The notes under the pieces are model-generated. The model was not told the origin of the DNA. It did no database searches and worked only from the letters and a program-made list of their open reading frames with translations. Shown piece by piece: positions 17,038-25,370 of a stretch of 40,022 nt of DNA. Source of the DNA: Rhodobiaceae bacterium UBA7378 (GTDB taxonomy: Bacteria > Pseudomonadota > Alphaproteobacteria > RS24); assembly GCA_002469805.1 (NCBI GenBank), contig DKNW01000084.1:1-40022 (forward strand), read 5' to 3'. The position numbers and the translations under genes were made by a program. Numbering within the stretch: the first letter of the stretch is position 1; each line of letters opens with the position of its first letter.

Positions 17038-18000
17038 TCACGAAGCGCGTCGAAGAGTACTCACCCGATTACCGAGACCGCGCTCGGATATGCGGGCGCA
17101 TGCATCCCAAAACTGGCGCGCTTCCCAATCATTCATCGCCGGATCTGCGTTGGTCAATTCAACTTCGCCATGCACATTATGATAATAGCTGCCATGGGCG
17201 AGATCTGCCTGTGTCGCGCAAATAAGGCTGGTTTGCGCACCCGCTTCCGGGGTTACAAAGACTGATTGCTTTACTACCGATGCCAAGGGTCCGTTAGCGC
17301 CAAGTTTGGTTGCCACAACGCCGGGATGCACGATGAAAACATTCAGGCGCGGATATCGCCGTTGCAATTCGCGACCGATCCAGAAGTTTCCGAGTTTACT
17401 GCGGTTATAAGCCTTGAGCCCGCCAAGTGTAGTTCGCCAGTAATAATTGGGCGAACATGAATTCGCGAGCACATAGGTATCGCCAGTCAAAATGATCACG
17501 CGTGCTTTATCAGACAGACAACTGCGCAACAATCCCGCACGCAGCGCAAAATGACCTAGCACATTCGTACCAAAACTAATTTCATAACCTTGCGCCGTCT
17601 CAGCATATTGCTTAGGCATGATTGCGGCGTTTTCAACCAGTATATCCAGTGGCTTACGCCGCATAATTTGAGTGATGTCATGCACCGCTGCGGCCACACT
17701 ATCAAGATTAGCCAGATCACAAACTACTGGCGTTAAACGGTCAGTATCAAGCCCGTCAGCCCCTAGTGCGTCAGCCAAGGCGGATAACTTATCTGCATGG
17801 CGCCCTAGTAGCACTACCTCAGCCCCACGCGCCAGCAGTCCGGCAACTGTTGCCCGCCCAATACCAGATGTCGGCCCGGTTACAAGCGCTGTTCGGCCTT
17901 CAAGCGCCGGAAACTCGGGACAGACTGACGACTGCTTACGCTGCCGTGTCAGACTGGTTAAAATGCGTCTGACCGGCTTGGCTTCTAACCGCGTGATCAT
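17038..18000 (-). CDS. SDR-family protein (retinol-dehydrogenase-like) with degenerate active-site motifs
   Basis: This 320-residue short-chain dehydrogenase relative starts with a basic N-terminus of about 30 residues, then the intact cofactor motif TGPTSGIG and LLGRH after the second strand, suggesting NADP(H). The usual NNAG reads ENAA. The catalytic serine position is occupied by ILTGDTYV, with no serine there. The Tyr-Lys pair survives in AYNRSK. The segment GTNVLGHFAL resembles retinol-dehydrogenase and WWOX-like members. The ATG has AGGAGA six bases upstream. Function is unknown. It is separated from panB by 113 bases and from the upstream DM13 gene by 61, so it may be an independent unit. 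Confidence 0.8.
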   Translation of the reverse strand: MITRLEAKPVRRILTSLTRQRKQSSVCPEFPALEGRTALVTGPTSGIGRATVAGLLARGAEVVLLGRHADKLSALADALGADGLDTDRLTPVVCDLANLDSVAAAVHDITQIMRRKPLDILVENAAIMPKQYAETAQGYEISFGTNVLGHFALRAGLLRSCLSDKARVIILTGDTYVLANSCSPNYYWRTTLGGLKAYNRSKLGNFWIGRELQRRYPRLNVFIVHPGVVATKLGANGPLASVVKQSVFVTPEAGAQTSLICATQADLAHGSYYHNVHGEVELTNADPAMNDWEARQFWDACARISERGLGNRVSTLRRAS

Positions 18001-18061
18001 AGCGTCTCCTGTTGTTTTATCAGGTTACGCAGAATTTGCATCACTGGATCAAATTCAGGCG

Positions 18062-18553
18062 TTATTTCAGCTCGGCGGATGTAATAAACATCGAAAACTT
18101 CTCGCACCAAACAAGCACCGCCGGATAGTCATTGGCATCGATCGAAGCCGGCAATGAAAGGCGGAAATTCTCAAATGCCTTAATGTCGCCGACGCGCACG
18201 CTTTGCGCCTTTATTTGCTCAAATCCGGCCTTCGTATCTACGTATTTTGGCGTCAGGTATAGCTTGTAATCCGGCCCCGGGGTCACATGCCCCTTCAACG
18301 TCAGAAAGGTTTGGCCGTTTTCCACTGATTGAATGATGTCGCCATCGCCATAGTGCAAACTATCGCTACCCTGCAGATCGCGCTTGAACACGCCCCGCCG
18401 TTCGGCGGCATCCATCGCTTGTGAAATCACGATTTCGTCGGCCCCCTCGTCGGCAATTATAATCGGAAGAAAATATACACCGAGGCCAAACCCCGGAATG
18501 ATGCCCAAAAGTCCACCAACAATTAGACCGATAGAAAAAGATTTCTTATTCAT
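18062..18553 (-). CDS. DM13-domain protein with N-terminal membrane anchor
   Basis: This is a 163-residue protein with one hydrophobic segment at about residues 7-33 (GLIVGGLLGIIPGFGLGVYFLP), acting as a membrane anchor or uncleaved signal. A DM13-like domain follows: GVFKRDLQGSDSLHYGDGDI, FLTLKGHVTPGPDYKLYLTPKY and the C-terminal VLVWCEKFSMFITSAEL with the family cysteine. DM13 domains have been proposed to act in redox or electron transfer at the cell surface, but no enzyme activity can be read here. Neighbours are a DUF3147-like membrane protein upstream and the degenerate SDR downstream. No clear ribosome-binding site other than a purine run stands before the ATG. Confidence 0.8.
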   Translation of the reverse strand: MNKKSFSIGLIVGGLLGIIPGFGLGVYFLPIIIADEGADEIVISQAMDAAERRGVFKRDLQGSDSLHYGDGDIIQSVENGQTFLTLKGHVTPGPDYKLYLTPKYVDTKAGFEQIKAQSVRVGDIKAFENFRLSLPASIDANDYPAVLVWCEKFSMFITSAELK

Positions 18554-18665
18554 GTTTTTAGTTTCTTTCTATTATTAAAATCGATCCGATACCCAGGATA
18601 GCAGATCTGAAATAAGTGAACCCTCATCGGCGCACCACGTCAAGCGTTCACCACCGACACATGAT

Positions 18666-19058
18666 TTACAGAATTTTAAAGCCGGCATGTTCGGACAGCA
18701 TATTAAACAGATAAATACACAAAGCCGTTAAAAAGAGGCTGATACTAACCGCTACATAGAACCCAAATTTGGCGATCACATAGGGAAAAACCAGAAACAT
18801 CGGCAATGTCGGCACGACAAAAAACACCGTATATGTCATGTGCTTCGATATTTTTTCTGGAGACGCCCCTTCATAATACATCCAGAACACGATCAAAAAT
18901 GTCGTGAGCGGTAAGGCAGCGATGAGCCCACCAAACTTGTCACTGCGCTTTGCAACCTCTGTAACGAGCACTATAATTGAGGCGGTCAGCAGAACTTTGG
19001 TTAGAAAAAACAACACCAGCACTAGCCCTAATTGCGCGGTTGCGCACCGAGGCGCCAT
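18666..19058 (-). CDS. Small four-helix membrane protein, DUF3147-like
   Basis: The product is up to 130 residues, nearly all hydrophobic, with four predicted membrane segments at about 10-32, 42-60, 75-98 and 100-120. KRSDKFGGLIAALPLTTFLIVFWMYYEG fits the DUF3147 pattern. Function is unknown. The start is uncertain: the ATG at 19058 overlaps the GST-like gene by 31 bases, while in-frame GTG codons about 13-15 codons later would nearly abolish the overlap and have AGGG upstream. It is co-directional with the GST and methyltransferase genes and probably on the same transcript. Confidence 0.75.
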   Translation of the reverse strand: MAPRCATAQLGLVLVLFFLTKVLLTASIIVLVTEVAKRSDKFGGLIAALPLTTFLIVFWMYYEGASPEKISKHMTYTVFFVVPTLPMFLVFPYVIAKFGFYVAVSISLFLTALCIYLFNMLSEHAGFKIL

Positions 19059-20170
19059 CCGCGCGGCTCGGATAACCTAATATGCGTACCTTTGAGCGAG
19101 GCTTTTGGCACATCAAACATTTTGTCCATGCCAGCCGAAATCTGCTTTGCCGTCAGAATTTTCGAAATCCCCCCAACAGGTGCAAAAAGCGCATCGACGC
19201 GCTTACGGTCGCGTAGATTTAAAGCCTGATAGCGACGCTGTAATATCTCTAGACACCAAACCCGATAGTTAGTCGTCTTTGATCTGTAAAATGTGTGGTT
19301 CTTACCCAAATAGTCAAAGCGGCTCTTGCCATCACGCAAGGCAATCGCATTGTCGCGCAAATATGGCAAATAATCGTTAGCGATCCGATCAAGCAGCGGT
19401 GTCCAGTGCTTGCCTTTTGGAAATACCCATGTCTGGTTGGCTCCCAGATCTGTAGCCTTGGTGCTCCATAAGCGGGCGAGCCAAGCATATGTATGTGGTG
19501 CTTGTGCGCGCATAATCTCAGCTGGTTCGGGATCATTGCCAAAATGCCGGAACATGGAAGCGAAATACCCGAAATCCGCGGCACTTGGATGGCTACCCAG
19601 CAAAAAGGGCTGCTTGACAAACATCGCCTCCAAAAACGCCAGCTCTTCAAAATACATATCTCTGACATTATCGGAATTGGTTTTCGACATTCCATCTCCC
19701 CAGAGCCACTCGCGCGATTGCCGTTGGGCGAAATACCACCACAGCGCCGGCGCACCCATCGCACCGCCCATAATTTTTGTGCCCAATGCGCGGCGCGAAA
19801 TTGGCGGCATCCAACGCCACCACATCGCCGGACGCCACAGCCATTCATCGCCGTAATCTTCCAACAGCAATGACACAAACGCCAATGCGTTGCTACGCGG
19901 GGTAATCGGGGTGTCTGGATAGATCGTTTCGAACCATTGTATAGTTGGCGTCGTGTCGAAAAGCCATTGGCCGTCCGCAGTTTCTACGGCAGGCATTTTC
20001 TTAATGCCGGTATGAAAAAACACCTTCCCAAGATCGTAACCATCAACAACCTCATGGGGGATATTTTTGTACTGCATATAAGCCTGCAGCTTGCCGGTGA
20101 AGTAGGAAATATCAACACCATAAACCTTGTACGGGCCGTGCGGATCTTTTGGTCTCAAAGATGCCTCCAT
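19028..20170 (-). CDS. Glutathione S-transferase-like protein with long C-terminal region
   Basis: The protein has 380 residues, longer than the usual 200-230 of bacterial GSTs. The N-terminal 80 residues form a thioredoxin-like domain (YKVYGVDISYFTGKLQAYMQYKN, then KKMPAVETADGQWLFDTTPTIQWFE, where the cis-Pro and glutathione-binding region are recognisable). A helical domain follows with FLLGSHPSAADFGYFASMFRHF, the typical GST C-domain motif. About 130 further residues match no family I recognise. The start at 20170 lies 7 bases after the methyltransferase stop with AAAGGCGAG ahead. A longer start at 20212 would overlap that gene. The substrate is unknown. Confidence 0.8.
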   Translation of the reverse strand: MEASLRPKDPHGPYKVYGVDISYFTGKLQAYMQYKNIPHEVVDGYDLGKVFFHTGIKKMPAVETADGQWLFDTTPTIQWFETIYPDTPITPRSNALAFVSLLLEDYGDEWLWRPAMWWRWMPPISRRALGTKIMGGAMGAPALWWYFAQRQSREWLWGDGMSKTNSDNVRDMYFEELAFLEAMFVKQPFLLGSHPSAADFGYFASMFRHFGNDPEPAEIMRAQAPHTYAWLARLWSTKATDLGANQTWVFPKGKHWTPLLDRIANDYLPYLRDNAIALRDGKSRFDYLGKNHTFYRSKTTNYRVWCLEILQRRYQALNLRDRKRVDALFAPVGGISKILTAKQISAGMDKMFDVPKASLKGTHIRLSEPRGWRLGAQPRN

Positions 20171-20177
20171 TTTCGGT

Positions 20178-21131
20178 TCACTCGCCTTTGTTTGAACCGA
20201 ACTGGCCTTCATATAAGCCCACCAGTTCTTTATGGCTCAAGCGCTTGGCGCTTGTCTTCTCACCTAAAAAATACACGGCAGATGACGCATCAAAAAGCGA
20301 TTTTCTGCTTTCGAGAAATGCGAATGGTCGCATCAGCACCCCAACGCCCGCGCCTACGAGCCGCCCGATATTTCTGCTACGGAAAATCGACCAAGCCAGA
20401 TACCGCGCCGCCCACGACATGACCAAACCCGGCCCGTTCAGTCCGCCAAAATCAATCGCCTTAAAGTCGCGAAACAAATACCTGTGCCCCAAGACGGTAA
20501 AGCGCGTGAAGTCATACGCGCCCTCGTGAACCTGCTGCATAAAGGGTGTTTCAGCATAAACAACCCCATCGCATGCAAGAACGCGAGTGATCTCAGCGAC
20601 AACAAGTTGCGGCTCTACAACATGTTCAAGTACTGCTTGAATCCAAACCCCGTCATAAAACCCACTTTCGAGCGGCAAATAATGTGCATCGCAAATCACA
20701 TCGACCGTATCGGAGGCGTAAATATCAACCCCGTGCACCTCGATGGCGCTGTGGTGCCACAATGCTTCAGCACCTACGCCCGTCGTTCCCGAGCCGATGA
20801 CCAGCACTTTGGGCGTATTATTTCTCTTCAGCACTTGCGCGATGAAATGATTGCAATTGGCCCGCGCCCGATCCATGCCGCCTATGAGCCAAAATTTTAG
20901 CGGAGCATAGCGGCTGGCTGTGCGATCAACATACACCTCATCGAAATTAGCCGAACACACCGTATCGCATCGGGTTTCACTGATGAGCACAGGAACATTA
21001 TTGGTTTTCGCGAATTCACCATCGGCGCGCGCATGTTCACACTGGGGTAACGCACAGGTATAACCCGATGTGGTTTCTTGGAGCGGCTTTTTTAGCGCGC
21101 AAGGGCACGTAAGTGGCAGCTCTTTGGCCAT
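20178..21131 (-). CDS. SAM-dependent methyltransferase with N-terminal Trm112-like zinc ribbon
   Basis: This is a 317-residue class I methyltransferase. Residues 1-50 carry cysteines at 9, 11, 26 and 31 and end NNVPVLI, resembling the Trm112-like zinc ribbon often fused to bacterial methyltransferases. The SAM fold follows with VLVIGSGTTG as motif I (about residue 110), VHGVDIYASD as motif II, DGVWIQAVLEHVVEP as the motif IV region and ITRVLACDGVVYAETPFMQ. The acceptor could be a lipid, a glycan or a small molecule. Nothing in the sequence decides. It sits 12 bases after another methyltransferase and just before the GST-like gene. Confidence 0.82.
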   Translation of the reverse strand: MAKELPLTCPCALKKPLQETTSGYTCALPQCEHARADGEFAKTNNVPVLISETRCDTVCSANFDEVYVDRTASRYAPLKFWLIGGMDRARANCNHFIAQVLKRNNTPKVLVIGSGTTGVGAEALWHHSAIEVHGVDIYASDTVDVICDAHYLPLESGFYDGVWIQAVLEHVVEPQLVVAEITRVLACDGVVYAETPFMQQVHEGAYDFTRFTVLGHRYLFRDFKAIDFGGLNGPGLVMSWAARYLAWSIFRSRNIGRLVGAGVGVLMRPFAFLESRKSLFDASSAVYFLGEKTSAKRLSHKELVGLYEGQFGSNKGE

Positions 21132-21143
21132 CTTTCATCTACC

Positions 21144-21950
21144 TCAATCAGCAATTTTTTCAAGTATAATGCACTGATAGTAAACATTTCTTTTGTTTTT
21201 CGGCATTCTTCTAAATTGCTTGGAATAGTTTTGCCGGCGGCTGACTTTTTTTACCCGCCAATCATGCGCCGCACACACTTCTTCGAACTCGGCGAAGGCA
21301 ATAACATGCAAATTTTCTTCACCGATTTTATACGCCAATGTAGGTGGGGTCAGAGATTGAACAGCGCAGAATGACGGCGCGCCGTAAAGAAAGGGGGTTC
21401 TGGAAATGTAAACATATTGAATGTCGAGCTTATCGAATGTCGCAAACAAGCTTTTCCAATCTTCAATATACTGTAGGGTGGAAATCAGCAAAACTATATC
21501 AAAATGTGTTTGCGGGATCTCGCTCAAGAAGCTGATTTCATTTTCGGAAAATATCGTTTTTCCGAAGGCCGCCTGTCTTTCGTTGTCGAGAACGGTGTAG
21601 GTACCTGCGTGCACATTAACTTTATCTAATTTCAACTGGTAAAAGTTATCACCCCAGCCGCCACCGATATCCAAAACCCGGGCCCCTGCAGAAATTTTTC
21701 TTTCAATCAGTGATGGCACCACGGTCCTAAAGCCACGCCCGATCATAATTTTAACTATCTTCTTCAAATTTTTGATAAAGACATCTAGTGGCGATGCTCC
21801 CATTATTGAGAGATGATATCTTTCACAATGCACCATCCAGGCATCGGAAGAAAAACCCTTTTGGGATATCGCCTGAAATTCGTCAAAGGGTCCCCAGAAA
21901 TAGGGCCAGGGGGAAATGTCGCCAACCGCCGTCTTATCCCGATTTTTCAC
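21144..21950 (-). CDS. Methyltransferase-fold protein (TIGR04325-like), AT-rich
   Basis: This 268-residue protein has a SAM-binding motif ARVLDIGGGWGDNFYQL (about residue 90) and HFDIVLLISTLQYIEDW in place of the usual acidic post-motif. The N-terminal WPYFWGPFDEFQ and the overall layout recall the TIGR04325 family of putative methyltransferases, often found among surface polysaccharide genes. The GTG start at 21950 has GGAGG seven bases upstream. The gene and its flanks are visibly more AT-rich than guaA next door, which suggests acquisition by transfer. It heads the accessory run of co-directional genes down to about 18666. Confidence 0.75.
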   Translation of the reverse strand: MKNRDKTAVGDISPWPYFWGPFDEFQAISQKGFSSDAWMVHCERYHLSIMGASPLDVFIKNLKKIVKIMIGRGFRTVVPSLIERKISAGARVLDIGGGWGDNFYQLKLDKVNVHAGTYTVLDNERQAAFGKTIFSENEISFLSEIPQTHFDIVLLISTLQYIEDWKSLFATFDKLDIQYVYISRTPFLYGAPSFCAVQSLTPPTLAYKIGEENLHVIAFAEFEEVCAAHDWRVKKVSRRQNYSKQFRRMPKNKRNVYYQCIILEKIAD

Positions 21951-21991
21951 TTTTAAACCTCCAATAAAATCAATGATTTAAACTTAAATAA

Positions 21992-23536
21992 CTACTCCCA
22001 CTCAATGGTACCGGGTGGTTTTGACGTGATGTCATATACGACGCGGTTAATGCCGCGCACTTCATTGATGATACGGGTCGATACGCGCCCCAGAAACGCA
22101 TGCTCATACGGATAATAATCGGCTGTCATGCCATCGGTTGAGGTAACGGCGCGCAACGCACAAACATAATCATAGGTGCGGCTATCACCCATCACACCGA
22201 CGGTCCGCACCGGCAACAACACGGCAAAAGCCTGCCAGATATCATCGTAAAGCCCAGCTTTGCGGATCTCTTCCAGATATATGCGATCAGCTTTGCGCAA
22301 TATGTCGAGCTTGTCTTCGGTAATCGCGCCAGGAATACGGATCGCCAACCCTGGCCCCGGAAACGGATGCCGCCCGACAAATGCTTCCGGCAAACCCAAC
22401 TCGCGACCCAGCGCACGTACTTCGTCTTTAAACAATTCGCGCACGGGTTCCACCAACTGCATATTCATGCGGTCCGGCAATCCGCCGACATTATGGTGGC
22501 TTTTTATGGTGACGCTTGGCCCGCCCGTGAACGAAACACTTTCAATAACGTCAGGATACAGCGTGCCCTGGGCTAGAAAATCAGCACCGCCAATGGCTTT
22601 GGCTTCAGCTTCGAAAATATCAATGAAGGTGCCGCCAATAATCTTGCGCTTACGCTCCGGGTCGTCCACATCCTCCAGCTTATCAAGAAACACCTCACCA
22701 GCATTTTTATGGATGAGCTGGATGTTAAAATGATCACGGAACAGCCCAACGACCTCATCGCTCTCGCCAGCGCGCATCATGCCCGTATCAACATACACGC
22801 ATGTTAGCTGGTCACCGATTGCCTCGTGCAACAGAACAGCGACAACCGAGCTGTCGACCCCGCCGGACAGCCCACAAATCACGCGGCCTGCGCCAACCTG
22901 CGCGCGAATATCAGCAATCGCTTTTTCGCGAAACGCCGCCATTGTCCAGTCGCCTTGGCATCCAGCAATCGAATGGGTGAAATTGTACAGCATCGCTGCG
23001 CCATCTGGGGTATGCACTACTTCGGGATGAAACTGCACGCCGTAAATTTTCCGTGCGTCATTGGCGATAGCAGCAAACGGTGCATTATCGCTGGTCGCCA
23101 CCACCTCAAAGCCATCGGGTAATGCATTCACGCGGTCTCCATGGCTCATCCATACCGGCAACTCATCACCGGTGGATGCAACGCCATCAAACAGCACATG
23201 GGACGATTTTACCTTTAAATCAGCGCGGCCAAATTCGCGCTCATCAGATTGCTCGACACTACCGCCAAGTTGCGCGCATAGCGCTTGCTGGCCGTAGCAA
23301 ATCCCTAATAACGGCTTGCCGCTATGCAGAATATTTTCGGGAATACGCGGTGTGTCAACGTCAGCCACGCTATTGGGGCCGCCCGACAATATGACTGCTC
23401 GTGGGTCAATTTCGGCGAATTTTTCCTGCGCCGCGTGAAACGGGACAATTTCGCAATATACCCCACTCTCGCGCACGCGGCGGGCGATGAGCTGGGTAAC
23501 CTGCGAGCCAAAATCGACAATCAGCAGACGATCCAT
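21992..23536 (-). CDS. guaA: GMP synthase (glutamine-hydrolysing)
   Basis: GuaA converts XMP to GMP using glutamine and ATP. The 514-residue protein has an N-terminal class I glutamine amidotransferase with ILSGGPNSV, nucleophile Cys80 in LLGICYGQQ, and the His-Glu pair in QFHPEVVHT. The ATP pyrophosphatase domain follows with the PP-loop LSGGVDSSV and YVDTGMMRAGE. The dimerisation domain contains RHPFPGPGLAIR and ends KPPGTIEWE. A GTG directly before the ATG is an alternative start, adding one residue. The gene lies seven bases after the small TPR gene and completes a guanine nucleotide group with guaB upstream. Confidence 0.97.
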   Translation of the reverse strand: MDRLLIVDFGSQVTQLIARRVRESGVYCEIVPFHAAQEKFAEIDPRAVILSGGPNSVADVDTPRIPENILHSGKPLLGICYGQQALCAQLGGSVEQSDEREFGRADLKVKSSHVLFDGVASTGDELPVWMSHGDRVNALPDGFEVVATSDNAPFAAIANDARKIYGVQFHPEVVHTPDGAAMLYNFTHSIAGCQGDWTMAAFREKAIADIRAQVGAGRVICGLSGGVDSSVVAVLLHEAIGDQLTCVYVDTGMMRAGESDEVVGLFRDHFNIQLIHKNAGEVFLDKLEDVDDPERKRKIIGGTFIDIFEAEAKAIGGADFLAQGTLYPDVIESVSFTGGPSVTIKSHHNVGGLPDRMNMQLVEPVRELFKDEVRALGRELGLPEAFVGRHPFPGPGLAIRIPGAITEDKLDILRKADRIYLEEIRKAGLYDDIWQAFAVLLPVRTVGVMGDSRTYDYVCALRAVTSTDGMTADYYPYEHAFLGRVSTRIINEVRGINRVVYDITSKPPGTIEWE

Positions 23537-23542
23537 CACCCA

Positions 23543-24100
23543 TTATTCCCCGTCGGTTTGGCTGGCAGTGTTATTGGCCGCCTCATCCGCGCTGTCACTG
23601 TTGTTATCACCGACACGCGCCGTGTCGATCAACAGGCTTAGCTGGTCGGCTTCGGCACAATTGGATTTGCAAATCTGCCGGAACCGCTCAAGCGCCGCTT
23701 CGGCAACAATGAGATTGCCCAATTCAGATGCTAGTTGGGTCTGAAGCACCAGCCCTGCGCGCATAACCGGGTCAATCTGAAGGCCTATCGTGACCAGCCG
23801 TAAACCTTCGTCTGGATCACCGAGCAAGTTTTGAACCTGACCCTTTAATACAAATGCTCGCGCATTTGCCGGATCGGCCACAAGCGCCAGATCAAGCTGC
23901 GCATTTGCCTCGGCATGGCGGGCGGCTGTAATATCTCTTTCAGCTTTGACAACAAGATCCATCGACAGGCTTTGATATGCATCGGAAATAGCGAGCGCCG
24001 GGAGTGGCAACGCCAAGAGAAAAAGCACCCGAAACACTTTTCCCGTTAGAATGTTCGCGACCATGCTTGTTACCGTGTTCGTCACCATGTTCGTTACCAT
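23543..24100 (-). CDS. Small secreted TPR-like protein
   Basis: This is a 185-residue protein of unknown function. After a run of four tetrapeptide repeats (MVTN, MVTN, TVTS, MVAN) comes a signal peptide, GKVFRVLFLLALPLPALA, probably cleaved after ALA. An alanine- and leucine-rich helical region follows with the TPR pattern ADPANARAFVLKGQVQNLLGDPDEGLRL, and a polar Asp/Asn/Thr tail ends the protein. The start at 24100 has AGAGG nine bases upstream. The longer frame from 24154 would overlap rsmB and bury the signal peptide. It is placed between rsmB and guaA on the same transcript. A periplasmic binding or scaffold role is only a guess from the TPR pattern. Confidence 0.75.
   Translation of the reverse strand: MVTNMVTNTVTSMVANILTGKVFRVLFLLALPLPALAISDAYQSLSMDLVVKAERDITAARHAEANAQLDLALVADPANARAFVLKGQVQNLLGDPDEGLRLVTIGLQIDPVMRAGLVLQTQLASELGNLIVAEAALERFRQICKSNCAEADQLSLLIDTARVGDNNSDSADEAANNTASQTDGE
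24053..24100 (-). repeat. Four tandem 12-bp units at the 5' end of the TPR gene
   Basis: Read on the minus strand from 24100, the units are ATGGTAACGAAC, ATGGTGACGAAC, ACGGTAACAAGC and ATGGTCGCGAAC, with a degenerate fifth unit after them. Three of the four start with an in-frame ATG, so the gene offers start codons at 24100, 24088 and 24064. The unit length keeps the reading frame whatever the copy number, and all versions keep the downstream signal peptide. Confidence 0.8.
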
Positions 24101-24125
24101 GAATATAAACCTCTCATCACCAGAA

Positions 24126-25370
24126 TCACGGGCTATTGCGACGCATGATGGCACAAAATAGGCCGTCTGTATCCGTGTTATGCGGGTCTAGCTGTACGAC
24201 GCCCTTTTGCCCACCATATGTCGCATTTTCGTCGATCTCGAAATTCGGATGCGCCTGCAAAAACGCCTGAATTTGGTCCATATTTTCGCGCCCGATGACC
24301 GAACAAGTAATATAAGCAAGCCGACCACCAACCTTAACATGGCCTGCGCTGGCGGCCAGAATGTCGCCTTGCGCCGTCACCAAATTATCGAGCGCATCAG
24401 GCGTCAGATGCCATTTCGTTTCTGGCGCGCGCCGCCACCGGCCAGACCCGCTACACGGCACGTCAGCAACCACCAAATGGCACCGCTCCTTCAGGCCGGA
24501 AAGCGCGTCGGCTTCAACAATCTGAACAATACCCACGCCCGCACGTTTCAAACGATCCTGCATGGGTTGCAGGCGCTTTGGCTCGGCATCATAGGCAAAC
24601 AGCCTGCCTTTATTTTGCATTTGAGCGGCCAGTGCCAAGGTCTTACCACCGGCACCAGCGCAAAAATCCAGCACCGTATGCCCCGGCGCTGCTTCGCATA
24701 ATGCCGCTGCGATCTGCGCACCAGCATCCTGCACGTCAACCCGCCCCGACTTGAAGACAGCACTTCCGCTTATTTGGCGTGCGCCCTCAACCCGCAAAGC
24801 CAACGGCACTTTCGGCAAAGCCCGCGTGCGTATGCCTTCATCAGACAATTTCTGCCGCGTCTGCTCGTACGAGCCGCGCAATGTATTCACCCGCAAATCC
24901 AACGGCGCGCGTTGCGTCAAAGCGTCCAACACCGCTGCCGCATCCGTCAGCTCACTCGCCATGATGTCACGATATAACCAAGCGGGAACCGCCGCCTGCT
25001 CATGCGGTTCAAGAGCGCCATAGCGTGCGTCGACATGGGCGAGCTTGTCCCGCGCCGTCTCATCCAGTTCGGCTAGCGCATGTGGCGACCCATCTGCCAG
25101 CGCGCAGACATCCTCAAGCGCATCGCCATGCACAACCAGCCGCGCGCCAAGCGCAACCATGGCTGGGTCAGTGCTACCGACGAGCGCGCATATTTTTGAA
25201 TAGTGCCGCAATATCGCAAACACCTGATCGGCTATATCGCGACGATCACCGGAACCGGCAAACCTATTGCGCCGACCCCAGTCAAGCACAAGGCGGTCTG
25301 CCGCCATGCTGCTTTCGAGAATGATAGGTAGCAGGTCGCTAACCGTTTTAAGCCGTGCCGCCGGGCGCAC
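24126..25370 (-). CDS. rsmB: 16S rRNA (cytosine-C5) methyltransferase RsmB family
   Basis: RsmB methylates a cytosine of 16S rRNA (C967 in E. coli). The 414-residue protein has an N-terminal NusB-like helical domain (residues about 1-145) and then the m5C methyltransferase core. The core shows LRVNTLRGS, VQDAGAQIAAALC, the SAM motif VLDFCAGAGGKTLALAAQM, DVPCSGSGRWRR with one conserved cysteine, and ITCSVIGREN with the catalytic cysteine. The start is GTG at 25370, overlapping the guaB stop by one base, so translation is probably coupled. A close RsmF-like paralogue is possible, but the NusB-like domain favours RsmB. Confidence 0.92.
   Translation of the reverse strand: MRPAARLKTVSDLLPIILESSMAADRLVLDWGRRNRFAGSGDRRDIADQVFAILRHYSKICALVGSTDPAMVALGARLVVHGDALEDVCALADGSPHALAELDETARDKLAHVDARYGALEPHEQAAVPAWLYRDIMASELTDAAAVLDALTQRAPLDLRVNTLRGSYEQTRQKLSDEGIRTRALPKVPLALRVEGARQISGSAVFKSGRVDVQDAGAQIAAALCEAAPGHTVLDFCAGAGGKTLALAAQMQNKGRLFAYDAEPKRLQPMQDRLKRAGVGIVQIVEADALSGLKERCHLVVADVPCSGSGRWRRAPETKWHLTPDALDNLVTAQGDILAASAGHVKVGGRLAYITCSVIGRENMDQIQAFLQAHPNFEIDENATYGGQKGVVQLDPHNTDTDGLFCAIMRRNSP

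Noticed and set aside
20484..20900. 138-residue open frame opposite the Trm112-type methyltransferase
   Set aside because: It is antisense to a clear methyltransferase coding region and has no family features.
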